Assembly: GCF_001559595.1 (NCBI RefSeq)
Contig: NZ_LNTY01000006.1
Span: forward strand, 62,001-126,000
Reading direction: 5' to 3'
Length of the DNA stretch: 64,000 nt
From: Enterovibrio coralii
GTDB lineage: Bacteria > Pseudomonadota > Gammaproteobacteria > Enterobacterales > Vibrionaceae
The translations under genes and the position numbers were made by a program. The number at the start of each line of letters is the position of its first letter. The stretch's first letter is position 1. This document shows, one piece after another, positions 49,938 through 58,674 of this stretch. The notes under the pieces are model-generated. The model did no database searches and was not told the origin of the DNA. It saw only the letters and a list, made by a program, of their open reading frames with translations.

Positions 49938-50350
49938 GTGAACAACCCTATGACTCAGGCAAACCCAGATGCCATCACCACCGACTTTTTGGACGCGTTT
50001 TCGAAAGCATGGAATGACCATGATGTTGAAGCACTGATGACATTTATGACTGAGGACTGTGTTTTTCTAACGGCTGCCGGTAGTGAATTGCAAGGCACCA
50101 CTATTTCGGGGTTTGATGCCGTCCGCAATGCATTTGAACAAGTGTGGAAAACCTTTCCTGATGTGTGTTGGAAAGACGCAGAACACACGATTTTATCTGG
50201 GGAAAAAGCCATCACTGATCTACTTTTTGTGCGACAAAGCCCGATGGTAGCCGGATAGAAGCGCGCATGGTGGATGTGTTTACGCTCCGCGGCGGCAAGA
50301 TTGCGGTGAAAAATGCCTTCCGCAAAGACAGACCTGCCTTAGTGGTTTGA
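49938..50350 (+). pseudogene. tauX: NTF2/SnoaL-like protein, probable TauX subunit, frameshifted
   Basis: The small NTF2-fold protein (LDAFSKAWNDHDVEALMTFM, TEDCVF) starts at GTG 49938, with AAGGAG seven bases upstream. One base is missing in the CCC near 50239-50242. Restored, it continues DGSRIEARMVDVFTLRGGKI and ends at 50350, about 137 aa. It lies immediately before a DAO-type FAD oxidoreductase, as the small taurine dehydrogenase subunit TauX precedes TauY in taurine clusters of alphaproteobacteria such as Rhodobacter. The assignment rests on context plus size and fold, so moderate confidence only. Confidence 0.6.
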
Positions 50351-50379
50351 TTGTTCAGTAATTGATATCGGAGCAAGCA

Positions 50380-51831
50380 ATGGAATCAGCCACTCAAAAG
50401 ATATCTGAAGTCGAAAATGAGCTATCCCGTTCCTCGACGTCAGCAATGGATGCTTATGACCCAGCCTACGATCCCCTTGTGGATGCGACGCCAGGAAAGG
50501 GTAGGGATTATTCTCCATCATATTGGATTGGTACGGCGGGTACGCCACCGGAAGACGACGGCCCGCTGCCCGGAGATACTGACGCAGATGTAGTGATCGT
50601 CGGTTCGGGGTTTACCGGACTGACCGCCGCTATTTTTCTAGCAGAAAACTATGGCATTAAAGCGACTGTTTTAGAGGCGAACCGCACCAGTTGGGGATGC
50701 AGTACCAGAAATGGCGGTCAGGCCCAATGTACTTCTGGTCGGTTAAAGCGTTCACAGTGGATTGAGCGATGGGGGTTGGACACTGCACTTCGCATGCATC
50801 AAGAATGTGTCGATGGCATGGAAACCTTTAAATCGCTGATCAAAGACATCGATTGTGATCCCCAGCCAGGCGGACATCTTTATATTGCTCACCGTGCGAA
50901 GGTGATGCCTGGCCTCGTCAAAGAGGCGCAACTGCTTCGTAAAACGTTCAATTATGATGCTCAAATTTTTGATGCCAAGACCGTCAAAGAACAATATGTC
51001 AACGATGTGGAAGCAGCAGGGGCGCTGCATGAGCCTGAGGGGATTGGCATACATGCGGGCAAACTGGCCTTTGGATATTTAAAAAAGGCACGCGCTTTAG
51101 GTGTCAAAGTGCATCCCGCTAGCCCAGTGACCGGATGGGAAACGCGAAAAGGCATCCACTATCTGCAAACACCACATGGCACGGTAAAAGCGCAAAGCGT
51201 AGGCATCGCAACGGGGGGCTATACTTCTCAATCCCTGCATCCACAGCTAAAAAACCGCCTGTTGCCGATACTGTCTAATTCCATGGTAACCCGGCCTTTA
51301 ACACCCTCAGAAATTGAGGCGTGCAATTTTAGAACAACACAGATCCTCACAGACACCCGTGTCCTTCGGCATTACTACCGGTTGCTTCCGGATAACCGGT
51401 TACAGATTGGCTCGCGTAGTGCCATTACCGGTTTTGACGCGCCAAAACAAAAGTACGAGGACAAGCTGTACGCGGACATGGTTCGAAAATTCCCCGCTCT
51501 GCAGGGCATCAGTATCGACTATTCCTGGTGGGGGTGGGTGGATGTGAGCCATGACATGATGCCAAGAATCTTCCAACCCAACGAGTCTGAGACCCTTTAT
51601 TACGCATTGGGTTATGGCGGCAATGGCGTGATGTACTCCGCGCAGGCTGGTAAGCGGTTAGCGCAGTGGATTGCGGGTGATACGAAAGATCTCAACCTTC
51701 CCATTTTCCAGTCAAGGTTGCCTTATCCAAATGTCAGAGAGCTTGTTGAGTCTGAACATTTTGCGCCGTTTCGACGGCTAGGACAGCGATTCCTATATCG
51801 TTGGTACCACTTAAAAGACGAAGTGCTCTAA
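50380..51831 (+). CDS. tauY: DAO-type FAD oxidoreductase, probable taurine dehydrogenase TauY
   Basis: The 483-aa D-amino-acid-oxidase-like flavoprotein has an FAD-binding fold with DADVVIVGSGFTGLTAAIFL, then LEANRTSWGCSTRNGGQ and a C-terminal ALGYGGNGVMYSAQAGKRLA. The ATG at 50380 follows GGAGC. Position after the NTF2-like gene and before TRAP genes, with xsc upstream and pta downstream, matches the large subunit of taurine dehydrogenase, which oxidises taurine to sulfoacetaldehyde and ammonia. By sequence alone it could be another amine oxidase of the gamma-glutamylputrescine oxidase group. Confidence 0.72.
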   Translation: MESATQKISEVENELSRSSTSAMDAYDPAYDPLVDATPGKGRDYSPSYWIGTAGTPPEDDGPLPGDTDADVVIVGSGFTGLTAAIFLAENYGIKATVLEANRTSWGCSTRNGGQAQCTSGRLKRSQWIERWGLDTALRMHQECVDGMETFKSLIKDIDCDPQPGGHLYIAHRAKVMPGLVKEAQLLRKTFNYDAQIFDAKTVKEQYVNDVEAAGALHEPEGIGIHAGKLAFGYLKKARALGVKVHPASPVTGWETRKGIHYLQTPHGTVKAQSVGIATGGYTSQSLHPQLKNRLLPILSNSMVTRPLTPSEIEACNFRTTQILTDTRVLRHYYRLLPDNRLQIGSRSAITGFDAPKQKYEDKLYADMVRKFPALQGISIDYSWWGWVDVSHDMMPRIFQPNESETLYYALGYGGNGVMYSAQAGKRLAQWIAGDTKDLNLPIFQSRLPYPNVRELVESEHFAPFRRLGQRFLYRWYHLKDEVL

Positions 51832-52042
51832 GCACAATCATTCGAATTGCACGTTGATAAGCACTTGCTGTCACGCACCTGCTTGATGGAGCCAAGCATG
51901 ACGCCAAACCAGCTGTAAACCGAGAAATCAGGTGGTTTGGGACAATAACACCGAAATCTAAAGCAATGTTTTGCCACCTGTATTGGGTGGCTAGCACCCG
52001 AGGAAAGTCAGAACCAATACATTAATTAAAGAGGTTAAGATC

Positions 52043-53041
52043 ATGAAATTAATTCGTTGTAACGTCCTCGCTATTATCACCGCTTTCAGCATGGCGCTGA
52101 CCGCTCCGCAGTTATCCGCTCAAACATTCAAAATGGCGCTGGGTGATGCTGCTGGTGGTACGCAGTGGGAGCTGGGCAAAACATTTGCTGAAAAACTCAG
52201 TGATAAAACAGGTGGTAAAGCTAAGGTTGACCTCTTTCCAAATGGCCAGCTAGGTACCGAGCAAGACACAGTCAACAATGCCGCTATTGGCTTGCTTGAT
52301 TTCTCTGTTTTGGCAATCAACAACGTGACCCCTTTTTCTCCCACTGTTGGCTTGTTGACGATGCCTTATGTGATTCAGTCAGCCGAAGAGGCGAGAGTGC
52401 TGACACAAGGCGATATCGGCAAAGAGCTTGTTGAGAACACCATACGTGATGCAGGCGTCAGGATTATTGGTTGGGCTTATTCTGGTTTCCGCGTTCTCAC
52501 TAACTCTAAACGCCCTGTAAAAACGCCAGAAGATCTCAAAGGTCTGGTAATCCGTGTTCCCCGCAATGAAATCATGATTGCTTCCTATCAGGCACTGGGT
52601 ATCAACCCAACTCCCATGGCATGGTCAGAAACCTTCACCGGCCTTCAGCAAGGTGTGGTTGATGGTCAAGACAACCCTTATATCACTATTTCTGCCATGA
52701 AATTCAATGAAGTACAGAAGTATGTAACCAATATCCGTTACATCTTCTCGATGGAGCCTCTCATCATCAGTGAGTCGGTTTTCCAGGAGCAGTCACCTGA
52801 AATGCAAAAGGCCATTTTGGAGGCCGGTCAGGAAGCGACCGTGCACAGCTTTGAGTTTCTTCAAAATACGGAAGATCGCATCAAGAAGGAGCTGGTAGCA
52901 AAAGGCATGGAGATTTCCGAGCCAGCAGATAATGAAAAAGCATGGATTGAGAGTGTGACGACGGTTGTCTGGCCGAAGTTCTACAACAGCATCGGTGGCA
53001 AGGAGAAACTGGATAACGCACTAGAACAACTTGGTCGATAG
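52043..53041 (+). CDS. TRAP transporter substrate-binding protein (second system)
   Basis: This 332-aa periplasmic DctP-type receptor has a Sec signal peptide (ending LSAQ), the LFPNGQLGTEQD stretch, the conserved Arg region KGLVIRVPRN and NPTPMAWSETFTGLQQGVVD, standard for the family. It is intact, unlike the first system's receptor. It is the TauK-like member by its place after tauY, so taurine is the probable ligand. A stable hairpin separates it from the small permease. Confidence 0.85.
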   Translation: MKLIRCNVLAIITAFSMALTAPQLSAQTFKMALGDAAGGTQWELGKTFAEKLSDKTGGKAKVDLFPNGQLGTEQDTVNNAAIGLLDFSVLAINNVTPFSPTVGLLTMPYVIQSAEEARVLTQGDIGKELVENTIRDAGVRIIGWAYSGFRVLTNSKRPVKTPEDLKGLVIRVPRNEIMIASYQALGINPTPMAWSETFTGLQQGVVDGQDNPYITISAMKFNEVQKYVTNIRYIFSMEPLIISESVFQEQSPEMQKAILEAGQEATVHSFEFLQNTEDRIKKELVAKGMEISEPADNEKAWIESVTTVVWPKFYNSIGGKEKLDNALEQLGR

Positions 53042-53051
53042 CCAATAGCTT

Positions 53052-53076
53052 CACCGGACACAAAAGGTGTCCGGTG
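53052..53076 (+). other. Intercistronic hairpin between dctP and dctQ (second system)
   Basis: CACCGGACAC and GTGTCCGGTG form a perfect 10-bp stem with loop AAAAG, 11 bases after the dctP stop, without a T-run. Such hairpins after binding-protein genes usually protect the upstream mRNA and lower expression of the permease genes. Confidence 0.7.
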
Positions 53077-53125
53077 AGCTTCACATTGAACCGAGCATTA
53101 AAGCCCGAATGTTGAGAGTAAGAGC

Positions 53126-53677
53126 ATGTCGACAATGTTAACCGTGCGTCGTCACTTAAACCGAATTGAAGAATACATTTGCTGCTTGTTTTTGGCGGTG
53201 TTTGTCACGTTGTTGTTTACACAGATCTTAGTTAGGCAGTTTTTTCAATACTCCATCCCTTGGGGAGACGAAGTCGCGACCTATTTGTTCGTTTGGTTTA
53301 CCTATTTAGGTGCCGTTGTTGCAGCGAAAATGTCCGCGCATAACCGAGTTTCTTTTCACTTCAACTATTTTCCTCCCGTTGTGAAAACTGTCTGTGAAAC
53401 GATCGCTGACCTGCTTTGGATTGCCTTCAATCTTTACTTTGTTTACCTGAGTTATGACTTTGTTTTCAACAAGATGAACTTGTTTTGGAAATCTCAGACG
53501 ACCGGGATTCCGATGAAGTATATCTACATGATTCTGCCTGTTGCGTTTTTGCTGATGTCGATACGGATTTTATGGAACGTAATCGATCGTTTAAAAGGCA
53601 TTGAGCATGATGACCCTGAGGCAGAGGAGATCCGCAAACTTAGTGAAAAAAAGACGGATACTCCCAAGCAGCCATAG
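53126..53677 (+). CDS. TRAP transporter small permease DctQ (second system)
   Basis: This 183-aa four-helix membrane protein has the DctQ pattern FTQILVRQFFQYSIPWGDEV and TYLFVWFTYLGAVVAAKMSAH. It is TauL-like by context and is followed 39 bases later by the large permease. Confidence 0.85.
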   Translation: MSTMLTVRRHLNRIEEYICCLFLAVFVTLLFTQILVRQFFQYSIPWGDEVATYLFVWFTYLGAVVAAKMSAHNRVSFHFNYFPPVVKTVCETIADLLWIAFNLYFVYLSYDFVFNKMNLFWKSQTTGIPMKYIYMILPVAFLLMSIRILWNVIDRLKGIEHDDPEAEEIRKLSEKKTDTPKQP

Positions 53678-53716
53678 GCCCGGTGGTAACAAGATAGCGA
53701 GAAGGGATTCAAGTTT

Positions 53717-55054
53717 ATGGAAGCCTATTTAACACTCATCTTATTTGGTGGCTTTTTAGTTCTGCTGGTGCTTGGTGCACCCATCACCGTTTCATTGGCC
53801 GGCGCATCGATGGCGGCTTACCTGATTTTGGACAAAAACCCGATTGCATTGGTGCAAATCGCATTCACCTCTGTCGGGAACTTTCCACTGATGCTTTGCC
53901 ATCTTTTGTCTTGGCGGGAGCCTTGATGGAAGCGTCTGGCATATCACGCCGGTTGGTCGATATCGCGGAGAACATGGCGGGTCCGGTAACCGGAGGGCTG
54001 GGTGCAGCAACGGTTTTTGCCTGTCTTTTCTTTGGCGCGATATCCGGTTCAGGGCCAGCAACCACGGCAGCGTGGGGATGTTGATGATCCCTGCAATGGT
54101 AAAACGTGAATACGAAGCAAGCTATGCGTCAGCAGTGACAGCCGCAAGTGGCGGTTTGGGGATAATCATTCCTCCCTCCATTCCGATTGTCATCTTCGGT
54201 ATCTCTGCGATGGGGTTAATGGCACCTCCAGAAGCGATATCCCTGCATGGCGAGTTCGCCACGGTATCCATTCCCAAATTGTTTATTGCAGGTGTTATTC
54301 CCGGATTCATCATGGCGACAACCTTGATATTGACCAACTACTACATCTCAAAACGTCGCGGCTACAAAGGGTTGATGGAGTCTTGGTCTCTTCCTGATAT
54401 CAACACTCGTTGCGTCGGGGTGTATGGTCGATTCTCGCGCCATTTCTGATATTGGGCGGCATCTATAGTGGTATTTTCACGCCAACCGAGTCGGCAGTGG
54501 TGGCGATTTTCTACTCGCTGTTTGTGGGGTTCTTTTTACATAAAGAGCTGAAATTTAAGAATGTGCTTAAGTCGCTGACCACCACAACATGGATAACCGG
54601 CCGGGTTCTGTTGATTCTTTTCGCTGCCACGGTTTTTGGGCGTCTTCTTATCGAGCAGCGAATTCCGGTTCATGTGGCTGATGCGTTATTGAGCGTGACA
54701 GACAACATGTATCTGGTTTGGGCGTTGACCATCATGCTGCTGCTATTTATCGGCATGTTTATGGAAACGCTAGCGGCAATCATGATCATTGTGCCTGTGC
54801 TTCTGCCCATCATGTACATGCTAGGTGCAGACCCTACGCATGTTGGTATCGTGGTGATTTGTACCTTATCCATTGGCTTTGCGACGCCGCCATTGGGAGA
54901 GAACATTTTTGTCGCGTCCGGTATCGGCGGATCCAGCGTCGAGCAAATTACTTCAAGAATCCATCCCTTCGTTTTCGCCTCGGTGCTTGGTGTGTTTGTT
55001 ATTGCTTTCTTCCCACAACTCACTCTATGGCTTCCTTCGCTGGTGGGTTCATAA
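53717..55054 (+). pseudogene. TRAP transporter large permease DctM (second system), three frameshifts
   Basis: The 12-helix transport subunit is split over four pieces, with breaks near 53890-53893, 54074-54078 and 54405-54412. Each is repaired by one added base (for example GCGTGGGGATG to GCGGTGGGGATG). The order of motifs is normal: LPSFVLAGALMEASG, FGAISGSGPATTAAVG, LGIIIPPSIPIVIFG, FTPTESAVVAIFY, METLAAIMIIVPVLLP and IGFATPPLGENIFVA. The restored length is about 446 aa. It is TauM-like by context. Confidence 0.82.
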
Positions 55055-55151
55055 AAGGAATCAGACTTACGGAATCTTTGAATAGAGGTAGTTGGGAAAA
55101 TCCCACAGGGATATTGGGTTTGGAACAGAGACGTTAAGAGAGCGGTTAGCG

Positions 55152-56183
55152 ATGAAAGCGTTAAACAACATTATTGAGAAAGCGAAGAAGTTGGACTCAA
55201 AAATTGTGCTGTGTGAAGGCGATGACCAACGGATTCTTATCGCCGCCGCTCAGGCTCAACAAAACGGAATTGCAAAGATCGTACTGGTTGGTGAAAGAGA
55301 AAAGCTACAAATGGCCGCTGAGGAAGCCAATGTTCAACTGGGTGATTTTGAGGTGATTGAACCGCAATCCAGCCCGCTCACTGCCTCTTTATCAGAGTTG
55401 TATCTTGATCTGCGGGCAAAGAAAGGCGTCACGCCTCAGCAAGCGTTGCAAGAAACGCTTAAGCCACTCAATTTTGCCAACCTTATGGTGGCCAAAGGGC
55501 TCGCTGACGGCTCAGTCGCTGGGGCAGTGCACACAACGAAAGATGTCGTTCGCAGTGCAATACAAATCATTGGTTTGGATGGAACCAGCACGATTGTGTC
55601 CAGCTTCTTTCTCATGATGCTGTGCCAACCGTTCCACACCCTTAAAGGCGGGATGATTTTTTCAGATTGTGGGCTGGTGATTGACCCCTCCGACGAAGAG
55701 CTTGCGAGCATAGCTATTGCAGCGGCGAAGAATGCAGAAACCTTACTCATGGAAGAACCGAAAGTTGCGATGCTGTCTTTTTCAACCAGCGGCAGCGCAG
55801 AGCACGAATCGGTTAGCAAAGTCGTTAGGGCATCTCAACGGGTAAAGCAGCAGTTGCCCGACATTGCTATCGATGAAGATATCCAATTGGATGCGGCGAT
55901 TGTCGCGGATATCGCGAAGAAGAAACTGCCTAACTCCAATGTAAAAGGGAAATCTAATGTCCTCATTTTTCCAAACCTAGAGGCGGGCAATATTTGCTAC
56001 AAGCTGGCAGAGCGTGTCGGAGGAGCGATTGCGATTGGTCCTTTATTGCAAGGCTTGGCAAAACCAGCGAATGATTTATCGAGGGGCTGTAGCGTGGATG
56101 ACATTGTTAACGTTATCGCGGTGACGGTCGTGCAAAAAGAGCTAAACAACTCTGTTGGCTACTCCAATGCGAGGGAATTATGA
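55152..56183 (+). CDS. pta: Phosphate acetyltransferase, short form
   Basis: This 343-aa enzyme converts acetyl phosphate and CoA to acetyl-CoA. It is the short PTA type, without the N-terminal regulatory domains of the approximately 700-aa housekeeping Pta. Motifs are KIVLCEGDDQRILIAAA, MVAKGLADGSVAGAVHTT, MLSFSTSGSAEHESV and FPNLEAGNICYKLAERVGGA. Its place at the end of the xsc operon matches the pta of taurine clusters, where it takes the acetyl phosphate made by Xsc. The ATG at 55152 gives the family start. Its stop overlaps the next gene as ATGA. Confidence 0.92.
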   Translation: MKALNNIIEKAKKLDSKIVLCEGDDQRILIAAAQAQQNGIAKIVLVGEREKLQMAAEEANVQLGDFEVIEPQSSPLTASLSELYLDLRAKKGVTPQQALQETLKPLNFANLMVAKGLADGSVAGAVHTTKDVVRSAIQIIGLDGTSTIVSSFFLMMLCQPFHTLKGGMIFSDCGLVIDPSDEELASIAIAAAKNAETLLMEEPKVAMLSFSTSGSAEHESVSKVVRASQRVKQQLPDIAIDEDIQLDAAIVADIAKKKLPNSNVKGKSNVLIFPNLEAGNICYKLAERVGGAIAIGPLLQGLAKPANDLSRGCSVDDIVNVIAVTVVQKELNNSVGYSNAREL

Positions 56184-56977
56184 ATCAGTTTAACTATATA
56201 GACTCACTGTCTGCCTTTACGACTGCAATTGAAAAGATCACCGACACTCATAAAACAGTGCTGTTTCGAGGTCAGCCTAACATACGTTGCAAATTGCTCC
56301 CTCAAGCGGCTCGCGGTCACACCAAATCCGTCGAAACAGAAGCCAAGATGTTAGCGCACATCGCTGAATATGGCCTAGGCTATATCGATGTTGAGAATCC
56401 ATCTACATGCCACCTGCTTATGAAAGCCCATAACGCTGGCTTGGAAACACGTTTGTTAGACTGGTCGATTAATCCTTATGAAGCACTATGGTATGCCTGC
56501 CACAGCTCAGGCTCACAGCCACTTGTCTATGTGTTGAACACAGAAGATATTCCCCAGCTGGGTATGGATGATGACCCCTTTGCGATTACACAAACGCACA
56601 TCATGCCTGTTTACGGGAAAGCCGTAGACAAAAACAAACGGCTAACTGTGCACGCTTCCACCCTTGTTCAGGGGCGTCCTCAATTCACAGCATTGGAGGA
56701 GGAAGCGGGAATGAATGTGGCGTTGACTCAACTCCCGATCATGCCGGATCTCAAAGTCAAAATTATTCAAGAGCTCAATGAGTTCGGTATCAATGAACAC
56801 TCTATTTACAACAACTTGTTTGGGTTGTGTCGTCACGTGAATTTAATGTACGACAATAACCCATACGGTTGGTTGCCTCTGGACAGTCGTTCCACTGGTG
56901 CTGAGATGCAGGGCGAGGCAGGCGAGAGCTTGCAGCAATTTAAGCAAAAGTATGTGTCTGATTTTGACTTTGATTGA
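56180..56977 (+). CDS. FRG-domain protein coupled to pta
   Basis: The 265-aa protein contains an FRG domain: the name-giving LFRGQ (residues 28-32), then KLLPQAAR and AHNAGLETRLLDWSINPYEALWYA. The ATG lies inside the pta stop (ATGA), so translation is coupled. FRG proteins are often found near mobile elements and in some defence or toxin contexts; their biochemistry is largely unknown. A link to acetyl-phosphate or sulfonate metabolism has no precedent I know of. It may be cargo at the island edge, since the decayed ackA-tail copy begins about 35 bases downstream. Confidence 0.8.
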   Translation: MNQFNYIDSLSAFTTAIEKITDTHKTVLFRGQPNIRCKLLPQAARGHTKSVETEAKMLAHIAEYGLGYIDVENPSTCHLLMKAHNAGLETRLLDWSINPYEALWYACHSSGSQPLVYVLNTEDIPQLGMDDDPFAITQTHIMPVYGKAVDKNKRLTVHASTLVQGRPQFTALEEEAGMNVALTQLPIMPDLKVKIIQELNEFGINEHSIYNNLFGLCRHVNLMYDNNPYGWLPLDSRSTGAEMQGEAGESLQQFKQKYVSDFDFD

Positions 56978-57012
56978 TGGGCAATACTAAGCCTTCAAGA
57001 GTTGAGTCTTAC

Positions 57013-57083
57013 GAGTAGAAACCCAACAACGTGGATTTCGTTGTCGAGTGACAAGCCGTTGATGAAAATCAGCGGTTTTTTTT
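57013..57083 (+). repeat. Decayed copy of the ackA-tail/terminator region (copy C)
   Basis: The stretch from GAGTAGAAACCC through GATTTCGTTGTCGAGTGACAAG parallels copy B at 37636-37678 (GAATAGAAACCCT, then GAATTCGTTATCGCCTCACAAG). It runs on, after a deletion, into GATGAAAATCAGCGG plus a T-run, the same terminator as at 37732-37752. The likeness extends upstream of the ackA homology (GARTAGAAACCC), so B and C may be the two ends of one inserted segment. Many mismatches; moderate confidence. Confidence 0.55.
57052..57083 (+). terminator. Terminator after the taurine/FRG operon
   Basis: GCCGTTGA pairs with TCAGCGG (one wobble pair) around TGAAAA, followed by eight T. It closes the xsc-to-FRG transcript. 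Confidence 0.7.
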
Positions 57084-57221
57084 GTATTTAAATCCTGTCT
57101 CTGACGCGTCCGTTAGTTGGAACTCACGCTTTTGAATGGAGCGGGTACTGGCGTTTGATATCCGTACTACTTACCATGCAGTCAATCAGTATGTGCACTA
57201 TTAAACGCAAAGGTTAGGGAC

Positions 57222-57569
57222 GTGAGAAAAACAGATAAGAAAATCGATAACGCGCTGAGATTAGCACTCACACAAGTCTGCGACATTGCTCAGTCTGAGC
57301 AAGAGGGTTTTGAGTGGCTAACCCACTTTGCAAACTATGACCGCTTCCCTCATTCACTCGCCATTGTTTGCGTTTTCGACACGCAATTGAACCTATCAAA
57401 AGCGAATCAAAGTGCCATGCGTTGCCTTATCAAAGAAAGGTTGGCGTCTATTGATATCAAAGTGAAAGATATTGGTAAGCAGGTGACGTTTGATTCAGTA
57501 GAAAATTGTGAAAATGAAAACGACGGCAAATGGAACACGCGTTTTCAAAAGCAGGGTTTTCAGCACTAA
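57222..57569 (+). CDS. Conserved hypothetical protein
   Basis: This 115-aa cytosolic protein starts at GTG 57222. Features are a basic N-terminus, the segment GFEWLTHFANYDRFPHSLAI and a C-terminal charged tail. I recall similar small proteins in vibrios, sometimes labelled Fis-like, but see no helix-turn-helix that would support that label. No function is assigned. Confidence 0.65.
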   Translation: MRKTDKKIDNALRLALTQVCDIAQSEQEGFEWLTHFANYDRFPHSLAIVCVFDTQLNLSKANQSAMRCLIKERLASIDIKVKDIGKQVTFDSVENCENENDGKWNTRFQKQGFQH

Positions 57570-57653
57570 TGCGCTAAACCAACATCGGATTCATCGTGGT
57601 GAGGTCAAAACCCAAAACAGTTTTCGATTTACAGCAGCGGGGAAGGAAAGGAT

Positions 57654-58565
57654 ATGGTCATAGATAACCTTTACATCTACCTAGGCACGGTCAGCGTGGT
57701 TGGGATTGCTGTTATATGGTGGGCGACATCTGCCTTATTAAAGTCAAAATCGAGCAGAGAAAGACGTTTAAGACGTTTAAAAAACTTCAACAGTGTTCAG
57801 ACCTCATTGCCTAAAACAGAAGGTCAGGTTGGGGAGATCGACGCAGCGGTAGAGAAAATTGAGGACCGTTTTTCAATTATCCGCAAGATCACCTTTTTCT
57901 TCATTTTCATTGTGTTGGGTCTTGCTCTCTCGTTGCCATTTCTGAACTCGATGCCTGCAGCGATGGTTTCCCTCATGGTTGCTGTTGCTACCACTGTTCT
58001 TGGTTTCGCCGCTAAACCTGTTATCGAAAATATTATCGCGGGCGTTGTGCTTTCGCTGTCTAAGGCGATCCGAGTGGGAGATACGGTCGTGATTGAAAAC
58101 CAATATGGGACGGTGGAAGACATCAGCTTAAATCACACTATCATTAAGCTTTGGAATTGGAAGCGACTGATCATCCCGAGCAGCAAAATGCTGTCTTTAG
58201 AGTTGGAGAGCTTGACCTATCACGACACCTACATTTGGGTGCATGCTGAGTTTTATATCTCTTACGAAAATGATTTAGCGTTGGTTCGGAAAATGGCGAT
58301 TGAGTCGGTAGAGGACAGTAAGCACTTTATCTCACAAGACCCGCCAGACTTTTGGGTGATGGAACTCGATAAAGATTCTTACAAATGCTGGGTCGCGGGG
58401 TGGACTAACTCGGCATCCAGAGCTTGGAGCCTAGGAAGCGACATTCGCACTGGCATCGCCATGCGTTTTCAAGAAGCAGGGATTCGAACCCATAATGTTC
58501 AGGTTCGCATGGAACCACAACAAGAAATCGCTGACAGCATTATGAGATCAGCTTCAGCCATTTAA
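57654..58565 (+). CDS. MscS-family mechanosensitive channel
   Basis: The 303-aa membrane protein has a first helix near residues 8-28, then two more near 80-130. The pore-lining helix and MscS beta domain follow (VLGFAAKPVIENIIAGVVLS, IRVGDTVVIENQYGTVEDI, LIIPSSKML). By family it opens when membrane tension rises and releases solutes after osmotic downshift. The C-terminal cytosolic cage is present. It is a single gene ending at a hairpin. Confidence 0.85.
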   Translation: MVIDNLYIYLGTVSVVGIAVIWWATSALLKSKSSRERRLRRLKNFNSVQTSLPKTEGQVGEIDAAVEKIEDRFSIIRKITFFFIFIVLGLALSLPFLNSMPAAMVSLMVAVATTVLGFAAKPVIENIIAGVVLSLSKAIRVGDTVVIENQYGTVEDISLNHTIIKLWNWKRLIIPSSKMLSLELESLTYHDTYIWVHAEFYISYENDLALVRKMAIESVEDSKHFISQDPPDFWVMELDKDSYKCWVAGWTNSASRAWSLGSDIRTGIAMRFQEAGIRTHNVQVRMEPQQEIADSIMRSASAI

Positions 58566-58578
58566 GCCCGATTTTATT

Positions 58579-58622
58579 GCTCCTGCTTACGGGATTTATC
58601 GGTATGAGCAGGAGCAGTTTTC
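58579..58622 (+). terminator. Hairpin terminator after the MscS gene
   Basis: GCTCCTGCT and AGCAGGAGC pair over a 19-base loop, followed by AGTTTT. The arm sequence is similar to that after melB. Confidence 0.6.
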
Positions 58623-58674
58623 TGTATTAGTTTCTCTTTTTGCCGCATGGAAAAAGATTCTTAAGGCAAAGAGA

